From Halothece sp. MAG (GTDB lineage Bacteria > Cyanobacteriota > Cyanobacteriia > Cyanobacteriales > Rubidibacteraceae), in NCBI GenBank assembly GCA_018610095.1, contig JAHEOB010000191.1:1-8549 (forward strand): a stretch of DNA of 8,549 bases, in the 5' to 3' direction. Under the pieces are notes generated by a model. It saw only the letters and a list, made by a program, of their open reading frames with translations, did no database searches and had not been told where the DNA came from. This document shows positions 1 through 4,518 of the stretch, piece by piece. Every line of letters begins with the position of its first letter. The first letter of the stretch is position 1. Made by a program: the position numbers and the translations under genes.

Positions 1-32
1 AAGTAAAATAGGACAATTCTATTTAGATAGCA

Positions 33-78
33 ATCAATCTATTAAATTCTTTTTTAGTATAAATTTTGATAGATTGAT
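33..78. repeat. 14-bp inverted repeat (hairpin) upstream of trpC
   Basis: Bases 33-46 pair with 65-78 over 14 positions, 13 Watson-Crick and one G.T at 43/68, around an 18-base loop (47-64) that carries a T-rich run. No T-tract follows the 3' arm, so it is not a classic intrinsic terminator on the + strand. It may be the end structure of a gene left of the window, a protein-binding site or a small element remnant. The pairing is read directly; the role is unknown. Confidence 0.55.
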
Positions 79-110
79 GCAATTGCCCCGTAACTCTCTC
101 TATCAATTGC
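79..110. repeat. 7-bp inverted repeat GCAATTG/CAATTGC
   Basis: GCAATTG at 79-85 is the exact reverse complement of CAATTGC at 104-110, with an 18-base loop. It abuts the larger inverted repeat at 33-78, and the two loops have the same length. A chance 7-bp match in AT-rich DNA is possible. No function is assigned. Confidence 0.35.
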
Positions 111-131
111 GTTTGATGGCTTACTAGAAAC

Positions 132-154
132 TTAACTGAAGTTAATTTTTTTTT
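132..154 (+). terminator. Weak intrinsic-terminator-like hairpin with T9 tract
   Basis: TTAAC (132-136) pairs with GTTAA (141-145) around a TGAA tetraloop, followed at once by nine T (146-154). The order is that of a rho-independent terminator, but the stem is only five mostly A-T pairs. If real, it ends transcription from a gene left of the window before the trpC promoter. Confidence 0.3.
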
Positions 155-168
155 AATTTATGTTGTTT

Positions 169-195
169 TTGACTCACAACACCGTTTGATACAAT
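169..195 (+). promoter_or_regulatory. Candidate trpC promoter (TTGACT / extended -10 TGaTACAAT)
   Basis: TTGACT at 169-174 resembles a -35 box. TACAAT at 190-195, preceded by TG at 187-188, resembles an extended -10. The 15-base spacer is short, but the TGn extension can compensate. Transcription would start near 202, giving a leader of about 30 bases before the trpC ATG at 234. No clear Shine-Dalgarno precedes that ATG, which is common in cyanobacteria. Inferred from sequence pattern only. Confidence 0.45.
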
Positions 196-233
196 AATAA
201 ATTTGGTTCATTACTTACTATCCTCACATAGCA

Positions 234-1124
234 ATGAAAATTAGAAGACGACCTCCCAATCCTGCTGTTAATGTTGATACAGTTCGTTATCAAGTGGATA
301 TTCCCAATGATGAACCGCAAAATATTCTAGAAAAAATCGTTTGGGAAAAAGAGAAAGAAGTTGATCGCGAACGAGAAAAACTACCCTTTTTAGAATTAAA
401 AAAGCAAGTTAATGAAAAAGCTCCTAGTGTTCGCAATTTTTTAAATGCGTTAAAAGAAAAAAAACGCGACCCAGCATTAATTGCAGAAATCAAAAAAGCC
501 TCCCCGAGTAAAGGTGTGATTCGAGAAAATTTTGATGCCGTGGCGTTAGCCGAAACTTATGAACAGGCTGGGGCAAGTTGTTTGTCGGTGCTAACCGATG
601 TTAGCTTTTTTCAAGGTAGCTTTGAAACTTTAGGACGTGCTAGAGAAGCAGTTGATTTACCCGTTTTATGTAAAGAATTTATTCTCTATGCCTATCAAAT
701 TTATCAGGCTCGCTTAGTGGGTGCTGATGCTATTTTATTAATTGTTGCCATTTTGAATGAAACCGATTTAAATTATTTTGTCAAAATTATTAATAGCTTA
801 GGAATGACGCCATTAGTGGAAGTTCATACCTTAGAAGAACTCGATCGCGCTTTAAAGATTGATGGCATTTCCCTAATTGGCATTAATAACCGTAACCTAG
901 AAGATTTCTCCATTAATCTGCAAACAACAGTTGATCTAATTCAGCAACGTCGCGAACAGTTACAAGCGAAAAACATTACCCTTGTCAGTGAATCAGGATT
1001 TCATTACCCCCAAGATTTGCAAACCATTCAACAGGCGGGTGTGGATGCCGTCTTAATTGGGGAATCTCTGTTAAGTGAACCCGATCCCAGTAGCGCGATC
1101 GCGTCCTTATATAATAGAGACTAA
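234..1124 (+). CDS. trpC: Indole-3-glycerol phosphate synthase TrpC
   Basis: TrpC closes the indole ring in tryptophan synthesis, turning 1-(2-carboxyphenylamino)-1-deoxyribulose 5-phosphate into indole-3-glycerol phosphate; it is a cytosolic (beta/alpha)8 barrel. The 296 residues include an N-terminal extension of about 30 residues (IRRRPPNPAV...) typical of cyanobacterial TrpC. Family landmarks are in order: EIKKASPSKG (85-94, with substrate and catalytic E85 and K87), CKEF (146-149, catalytic K147), LVEVH with E196, GINNRNL (216-222), SESGF (252-256) and the phosphate-binding IGESLL (275-280). All expected active-site residues are present, so the enzyme should work. The gene stands alone without other trp genes, as is usual in cyanobacteria. 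A HIP1 octamer lies near its 3' end at 1095-1102. The ATG at 234 matches the family N-terminus. Confidence 0.96.
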   Translation: MKIRRRPPNPAVNVDTVRYQVDIPNDEPQNILEKIVWEKEKEVDREREKLPFLELKKQVNEKAPSVRNFLNALKEKKRDPALIAEIKKASPSKGVIRENFDAVALAETYEQAGASCLSVLTDVSFFQGSFETLGRAREAVDLPVLCKEFILYAYQIYQARLVGADAILLIVAILNETDLNYFVKIINSLGMTPLVEVHTLEELDRALKIDGISLIGINNRNLEDFSINLQTTVDLIQQRREQLQAKNITLVSESGFHYPQDLQTIQQAGVDAVLIGESLLSEPDPSSAIASLYNRD

Positions 1125-1171
1125 TCGCTATTGCATAGAAACATCACTGCTTTGGCACTTCAACAACTTTT

Positions 1172-1444
1172 ATGGAACCGTTACCTCTCCCCTCTCATAT
1201 TCATTACGAACTCTTATTACAACTCCTAGAGCGACAAACGCTAAGGGCAACCGGTGAAAACGCTGTATTGCGTGAACAAACCCAACAATTGATTGTCACC
1301 TTACGCAAAGCAATGGCGCAACAAAAACAAATTGAAACCATGTGTGAGCAAACCAATTATGCCATTGACTATCGTTGGTCGCTCAACGATCCCCCTAAGG
1401 AGGAAAACACTGATGAAGTTTCCTCCTCACAATCTTCATTATGA
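1172..1444 (+). CDS. Small conserved cyanobacterial protein, probably DUF5340
   Basis: A 90-residue cytosolic protein of unknown function. The N-terminal part (PLPSHIHYELLLQLLERQT, about residues 5-23) followed by a charged, Gln-rich helical stretch (24-65) resembles the cyanobacterial DUF5340 family. I recall this family from memory and cannot confirm it here. Residues 25-60 look like a short coiled coil. The last 15 residues are Ser/Glu-rich and probably disordered. There is no signal peptide or membrane segment. It begins 47 bases after trpC on the same strand and may be cotranscribed with it. The ATG has no obvious Shine-Dalgarno. Its 3' end overlaps a 20-codon ORF and a hairpin in another frame, so the tail may be constrained by RNA structure as well as by protein. 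Confidence 0.75.
   Translation: MEPLPLPSHIHYELLLQLLERQTLRATGENAVLREQTQQLIVTLRKAMAQQKQIETMCEQTNYAIDYRWSLNDPPKEENTDEVSSSQSSL
1398..1427 (+). promoter_or_regulatory. 9-bp hairpin masking a Shine-Dalgarno, start codon in the loop
   Basis: AGGAGGAAA at 1398-1406 is the perfect reverse complement of TTTCCTCCT at 1419-1427. The 12-base loop (1407-1418) contains the ATG at 1413. The paired 5' arm holds nearly all of the AAGGAGG Shine-Dalgarno of the small ORF that starts there. Folded RNA would hide the ribosome site. No T-tract follows, so it is a poor terminator. The pairing is seen directly; the control role is inferred. Confidence 0.45.
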
Positions 1445-1475
1445 TAGTGAAGAATTAGCGAATAAGGTGAGATAA
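1413..1475 (+). CDS. Possible 20-residue small ORF / leader peptide
   Basis: ATG at 1413 is preceded by AAGGAGG (1397-1403) at a spacing of 9 bases, one of the two strongest ribosome sites in the window. It encodes 20 residues beginning MKFPPHNLHYD and ending ELANKVR, with TAA at 1473-1475. It overlaps the last 32 bases of the preceding gene in another frame. The stop lies in the loop of the 1454-1489 hairpin, 80 bases ahead of the aminotransferase start. It has no signal peptide and no run of one amino acid of the kind classic attenuator peptides use. It could be a translated leader, a true microprotein or a chance match to the Shine-Dalgarno consensus. Conservation is unknown. Confidence 0.3.
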   Translation: MKFPPHNLHYDSEELANKVR

Positions 1476-1489
1476 TATAATTCGCTAAT
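1454..1489. repeat. 10-bp perfect inverted repeat between DUF5340 and aminotransferase genes
   Basis: ATTAGCGAAT (1454-1463) and ATTCGCTAAT (1480-1489) are perfect reverse complements around a 16-base loop. No T-tract follows, so termination is doubtful. TATAAT at 1476-1481 overlaps the 3' arm. The element could therefore be an operator around a -10 box or an RNA hairpin, depending on where transcription starts. Confidence 0.5.
1476..1481 (+). promoter_or_regulatory. Candidate -10 box TATAAT for the aminotransferase gene
   Basis: A perfect TATAAT lies 75 bases before the ATG at 1556. No convincing -35 hexamer is found 16-18 bases upstream, as in many cyanobacterial promoters that rely on activators. 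Transcription would start near 1488, so the transcript would keep the next hairpin (1489-1520) as its 5' leader. Confidence 0.35.
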
Positions 1490-1520
1490 CCTGTTTACTA
1501 ACATTCGTTGTCAAACAGGA
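1489..1520 (+). repeat. 8-bp hairpin in the aminotransferase 5' leader
   Basis: TCCTGTTT (1489-1496) pairs perfectly with AAACAGGA (1513-1520) around a 16-base loop. It shares base 1489 with the preceding inverted repeat, so the two helices cannot both form completely. It lies 24 bases before the AAGGAG ribosome site at 1545-1550. It might stabilise the mRNA 5' end; no T-tract supports termination. Confidence 0.4.
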
Positions 1521-1555
1521 GCAGCTACTATTCTCAATTACAAAAAGGAGATGCT

Positions 1556-2710
1556 ATGGAAAATAATAATTTACTCATGATTCCTGGGCCTACCCCAGTA
1601 CCGGAAAAAGTCTTATTAGCACAAACTAAACACCCCATTGGACATCGTAGCCCAGAATTTAGCGAAATTATTGGGGAAATTAATGACAACTTAAAATGGT
1701 TACATCAAACCCAAAATGATGTGTTAACCCTGACTGCCAGTGGCACTGGGGCAATGGAAGCAGGAATTATTAATTTTCTCAGTCCCAGCGATCGCGTTAT
1801 TGTGGGTTGCAATGGTAAATTTGCGGAACGCTGGGCAGAATTATGTGAAGCGTTTGGTTTACAAACGGAACGAGTTAATGCGGAATGGGGAGAAGCTCTC
1901 GATCCAGAAACCATCCGCGAGAAACTAGAAGCCGATACCAATAAAGAGATTAAAGCAGTCATTGTCACCCATTCTGAAACTTCTACAGGGGTTCTCAATG
2001 ACCTAGAAACCATTAACCGCCATGTCAAAAACCATGGAGAAGCCTTGATCATGGTTGATGCCGTAACCAGTCTCGGGTCAGTGAATCTTCCCATTGATCA
2101 GTGGGGATTAGATGTGGTCGCTTCAGGGTCACAAAAAGGCTATATGATTCCTCCGGGATTAGGATTTGTTACCATTAGTGAGAAAGCATGGGGTCGCTAT
2201 GAAACAGCGAAATTACCGAAATTCTATTTTGATTTAGGGGAGTATCGCAAATCCGCAGGGAAAAATAGTACCCCTTATACCCCACCCATTAATCTCATGT
2301 TCGGGTTACAAACGGCCCTGCAGATGATGCGGGAAGAGGGGTTAGACAATATTTTTGCTCGCCATGAACGGAATACCCAAGCCACTAGGGAAGCAATGAA
2401 AGCGTTGGGATTACCCTTGTTGGCCCCTGATAATGCTGCGAGTCGGGCTGTTACGGCTGTCGCCCCCACAACAGTCGATGCCGAAAAAGTCCGTTCTGTG
2501 ATGAAAAAACAGTTTGACATTTCCCTTGCAGGAGGACAAAATCAACTGAAAGGTAAAATTTTCCGTATTGGGCACTTAGGTTTTGTCGCAGAACGAGATG
2601 TATTAACTGTAGTGAGTTCTTTAGAAGTAACGTTGCGAGAACTCGGTCACGAAAACATGACTCCAGGGGCAGGCGTCGCTGCAGCAAATCGCGTCTTAGC
2701 AGAATCGTAA
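1556..2710 (+). CDS. Alanine/serine-glyoxylate aminotransferase family protein (class V, PLP)
   Basis: A 384-residue, probably cytosolic fold-type I PLP enzyme that moves an amino group from alanine or serine to glyoxylate, giving glycine; in cyanobacteria this fits photorespiratory glycolate metabolism. Visible landmarks are the N-terminal IPGPTPVP (9-16), the cofactor-binding SGTGAMEA (62-69), VDAVTS with Asp168 that contacts the PLP ring nitrogen, SGSQKG with the Schiff-base Lys194, and FRIGHLG with the substrate-carboxylate Arg337. Length is normal for the family. I chose ATG 1556 because AAGGAG (1545-1550) sits 5 bases before it and the family N-terminus follows directly; a TTG at 1508 in frame has no such support. 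Older annotations call this family 'soluble hydrogenase small subunit', which the motifs do not support. Alanine versus serine preference cannot be read from sequence. Confidence 0.93.
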   Translation: MENNNLLMIPGPTPVPEKVLLAQTKHPIGHRSPEFSEIIGEINDNLKWLHQTQNDVLTLTASGTGAMEAGIINFLSPSDRVIVGCNGKFAERWAELCEAFGLQTERVNAEWGEALDPETIREKLEADTNKEIKAVIVTHSETSTGVLNDLETINRHVKNHGEALIMVDAVTSLGSVNLPIDQWGLDVVASGSQKGYMIPPGLGFVTISEKAWGRYETAKLPKFYFDLGEYRKSAGKNSTPYTPPINLMFGLQTALQMMREEGLDNIFARHERNTQATREAMKALGLPLLAPDNAASRAVTAVAPTTVDAEKVRSVMKKQFDISLAGGQNQLKGKIFRIGHLGFVAERDVLTVVSSLEVTLRELGHENMTPGAGVAAANRVLAES

Positions 2711-2722
2711 TTACCCTATCTG

Positions 2723-2751
2723 CTTGATGTTGTGATTTTGTTACAATCAAG
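2723..2751 (+). terminator. Weak hairpin after the aminotransferase gene
   Basis: CTTGAT (2723-2728) pairs with ATCAAG (2746-2751), with GT/AC adding two pairs past a one-base bulge. No T-tract follows, so it is at best a weak 3'-end structure. It overlaps the candidate aldolase -10 box, and the symmetry could instead be an operator. Confidence 0.2.
2739..2747 (+). promoter_or_regulatory. Candidate aldolase promoter, extended -10 TGtTACAAT
   Basis: TACAAT at 2742-2747, with TG at 2739-2740, forms an extended -10 box. The candidate trpC promoter has the same TGnTACAAT pattern. No good -35 lies at 17 bases. A start near 2754 would give a leader of about 107 bases before the ATG at 2861, which contains the structured element described separately. 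Confidence 0.4.
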
Positions 2752-2760
2752 TTGATAAAT

Positions 2761-2861
2761 CTGCCAGACCACTCCTTGTTAGCAAGACAAGGGTGCCGGC
2801 TTAGCCGTAAATCCTGTAACAAGGTTGGCTACCTTTCTCAAAGCAGTTCAAAACGGATTTA
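2761..2861 (+). promoter_or_regulatory. Structured 5' leader with competing helices ahead of the aldolase gene
   Basis: Several perfect helices can form, and some exclude each other. CCTTGTTA (2774-2781) pairs with TAACAAGG (2817-2824). The same 5' arm can instead pair locally, CCTTGT (2774-2779) with ACAAGG (2787-2792). The same 3' arm can form AAGGT/ACCTT (2821-2825/2831-2835). A CGGC-TTA-GCCG hairpin (2797-2807) fits inside the long-range helix. TAAATCC (2808-2814) can pair with GGATTTA (2855-2861), covering the weak ribosome site and the A of the ATG. This suggests a cis-acting RNA such as a riboswitch or translational switch. It matches no riboswitch class I know by eye, and an unstructured leader is not excluded. 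Confidence 0.4.
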
Positions 2862-3706
2862 TGCTTACTTCCACCAAAGAACTTTTAGAGGCAGCCCAAA
2901 AAGATTCCTACGCCATTGGCGCTTTCAATTTATATAATCTTGAAGGAGCAAAAGCAGTGGTTGATGCTGCTGAAGCGGAAAATAGTCCAGCCATCATCCA
3001 AATTTTACCCCATGTTCTAGATTATGGTGGGTCTCCCCTGATTGCTGTGTTTTTAGAAGCAGCTAACTCAGCTAAAGTGCCGATGTCAGTTCACTTAGAT
3101 CATTGTGATGATGACACGATGATCAAAACGGTTTTAGACTCAGGTATCCAATCGGTTTTAGCTGATGGTTCCACACTGCCGTTTCAAGAAAACCTTGCGT
3201 TTACCCGCGAAATGACAGAATTAGCCCATACTAAGGGGGCAACCGTGGAAGCCGAAGTGGGTCGCATTAGCGGGACTGAAGACGGAATGACGGTGGCGGA
3301 AAAAGAAGCTAAAATGACTGACCCGGAGGAGGCAAAGGAATTTGTGGCAGAAGCGGGAGTTGATTTTCTGGCTGTCACCATCGGCAATGTTCACGGGAAG
3401 TATCACGGTGAACCGAAATTAGATTTTGATCGCCTTGCTAAAATTCGTCAGCAACTAGAGATTCCTTTAGTTTTACACGGCGCATCAGGTTTACCTGCTA
3501 ATATGATTCAGCAGTCAATTGACTTAGGAGTCTGCAAGTTTAATGTCAATAGCGAAGTTCGGAAAAGATATCTGCAATTTTGGCGAGAGTACGGACAAAC
3601 CGAATCTAAACGGGATCTTTTAGATTGCCAAAAAGAGGTTACTTCAGCAATGCAAGAGGTGATTGCTGAAAAGATGAGATTGTTTGGGAGTGCTGGTAAA
3701 GCTTAG
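2861..3706 (+). CDS. Class II (zinc) ketose-bisphosphate aldolase, KbaY/GatY type
   Basis: A 281-residue zinc aldolase that reversibly splits tagatose- or fructose-1,6-bisphosphate into two triose phosphates in the cytosol. Expected residues are in place: catalytic Asp80 and zinc ligand His81 in HLDHCDD (78-84), EAEVGRISG (130-138), zinc ligand His178 in GNVHGKY, zinc ligand His206 in VLHGASG, and NVNSE (228-232) near the substrate phosphate. Each sits two residues before its E. coli KbaY counterpart (Asp82, His83, His180, His208). The length is that of KbaY/GatY, shorter than the roughly 350-residue main cyanobacterial class II FBP aldolase. I chose ATG 2861 because the family begins (x)STK.LL.(x)AQ; a TTG at 2825 would add 12 unrelated residues. 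The ribosome site is weak (CGGA). The sugar substrate is uncertain: GNVHGKYHGEP is also like Gram-positive FBP aldolases. Confidence 0.93.
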   Translation: MLTSTKELLEAAQKDSYAIGAFNLYNLEGAKAVVDAAEAENSPAIIQILPHVLDYGGSPLIAVFLEAANSAKVPMSVHLDHCDDDTMIKTVLDSGIQSVLADGSTLPFQENLAFTREMTELAHTKGATVEAEVGRISGTEDGMTVAEKEAKMTDPEEAKEFVAEAGVDFLAVTIGNVHGKYHGEPKLDFDRLAKIRQQLEIPLVLHGASGLPANMIQQSIDLGVCKFNVNSEVRKRYLQFWREYGQTESKRDLLDCQKEVTSAMQEVIAEKMRLFGSAGKA

Positions 3707-4011
3707 ACAGTCGTGGGAACGTTTGCCAGCAATGATTTCGCAATTTCTTCCCATTCTTCTGCAAGGGTGGCATTACTTTTTGACTTGCCAGCCCGGCGAT
3801 ACCAATAATTGGCGTTACCGATATCCCCTTCTTCACGATGGAGATAAGCATGAACCCAAGCACTATCAGCATCAGGGGCATTTTGGACAATGCGATGGGC
3901 TTTATCCCAATTCCCTTGCTTATCAATCCAGAGCCCTTGTAAGGCAGGGGGTAAATCATTGGGACAGGCTTTGCCTTGCGCGATCGCGCTGGTGAATTCG
4001 TCAAATGTCAT
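3703..4011 (-). CDS. Small conserved protein of unknown function (102 residues)
   Basis: I recognise this as a conserved bacterial hypothetical, with no known function to my knowledge. It is small and acidic, without signal peptide or membrane segment. The core runs from LPPALQGLW (20-28) through GNWDKAHRIVQ (33-43) and WVHAYLHREEGD (52-63) to ANYWYRRAGK (66-75), then EEWEEIAKSLL. The W.HA.LH and YWYRRAG blocks look like two short helices, reminiscent of a TPR-like hairpin, but I see no catalytic signature. ATG at 4009-4011 has an excellent Shine-Dalgarno on the minus strand (AAGGAGGG, 4015-4022). Its TAA (3703-3705) overlaps the aldolase TAG (3704-3706). It is divergent from the DUF2358 gene with 63 bases between starts. 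A HIP1 site (3980-3987) encodes the AIA of SAIAQG. Confidence 0.85.
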   Translation of the reverse strand: MTFDEFTSAIAQGKACPNDLPPALQGLWIDKQGNWDKAHRIVQNAPDADSAWVHAYLHREEGDIGNANYWYRRAGKSKSNATLAEEWEEIAKSLLANVPTTV

Positions 4012-4074
4012 ATTTCCCTCCTTGTCGCATCGTCTTGTTGTTATTTTACCAATAGAGGATTCTCAGTTGCTAGA
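4012..4074. promoter_or_regulatory. 63-base divergent promoter region
   Basis: This gap separates two divergent starts and must hold both promoters unless one lies inside a gene. On the minus strand TAAAAT (complement of 4043-4048) is a possible -10 for the 102-residue gene. On the plus strand TATTTT (4042-4047) is a weak -10 for the DUF2358 gene. The two overlap, so the promoters would compete or share a regulator. Neither has a clear -35. Confidence 0.3.
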
Positions 4075-4518
4075 ATGACTTTAACCGACTCCGATTATCA
4101 AGAAAAAGTCGAGAGCGCGATCGCGCAACTAGCTCACGATCTTCCCACCCTATTTCATCAAGATATTGCTTATCACATTTATAGTTCTGATATCTTTTTC
4201 CAAGATCCCGTTAATACCTTTCAAGGGAAATTAAATTACCGCATTATTTTCTGGACATTACGATTTCATGCTCGTTTATTTTTCAAAGAAATTTATTTTG
4301 ATGTTGCTGAAATCAAACAAACCGCTCCTAATATCATTAAAGTATGGTGGACAGTTCGGGGAAAATTGCGCGTTCCATGGCAAGCCAATATCTTTTTTAA
4401 TGGCGATTCCACTTATCGATTCAATGAACAAGGATTGATTCATTCTCATCAAGACAACTGGGATCGCAGCCCGAAAGCTGTTCTGAAGCAGTTTCTACCC
4501 CAGAACAGACAAACTTAA
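4075..4518 (+). CDS. DUF2358 protein (NTF2-like, cyanobacteria and plastids)
   Basis: A 147-residue protein matching the DUF2358 family found in cyanobacteria and, as nuclear-encoded plastid proteins, in plants; function unknown. The pattern is that of a small alpha+beta cone-shaped domain: N-terminal helix (10-28, ending LPTLF), YSSDIFFQDPVNTFQGK (36-52), a central FWTLRFHARLFF stretch (59-70), beta strands (73-125: IYFDV, IIKVWWTVRGKL, ANIFFNGDSTYRF) and the C-terminal HQDNWDRSP (125-133). There is no signal peptide. I chose ATG 4075 because an earlier in-frame TTG at 3976 would run through the divergent gene's start and add non-family residues; an AGAGGA lies 14 bases upstream of the ATG. 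The TAA (4516-4518) interlocks with the ycf45 stop. A HIP1 site (4117-4124) encodes the AIA of SAIAQL. Confidence 0.88.
   Translation: MTLTDSDYQEKVESAIAQLAHDLPTLFHQDIAYHIYSSDIFFQDPVNTFQGKLNYRIIFWTLRFHARLFFKEIYFDVAEIKQTAPNIIKVWWTVRGKLRVPWQANIFFNGDSTYRFNEQGLIHSHQDNWDRSPKAVLKQFLPQNRQT

Noticed and set aside
1508..1555. Upstream TTG start for the aminotransferase (16 extra residues)
   Set aside because: No ribosome site before it, it lies beside a hairpin arm, and the extra residues are not family-like. ATG 1556 has AAGGAG at ideal spacing.
1705..2094. 129-codon ORF on the minus strand
   Set aside because: It is fully antisense to a well-supported aminotransferase gene and its protein resembles no family.
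2451..2822. 123-codon ORF on the minus strand
   Set aside because: It lies antisense to the aminotransferase 3' end and the aldolase leader. It has no ribosome site and a composition typical of a shadow frame.
2825..2860. Upstream TTG start for the aldolase (12 extra residues)
   Set aside because: Family members begin at the equivalent of the residue after 2861. The stretch is better explained as structured leader RNA.
2761..2860. Known riboswitch (glycine, cobalamin, glutamine, guanidine) in the aldolase leader
   Set aside because: None of the conserved cores I know for these classes can be found in the sequence.
3976..4074. N-terminal extension of the DUF2358 gene from TTG 3976
   Set aside because: It would run antisense through the start and Shine-Dalgarno of the divergent 102-residue gene and has no family match.
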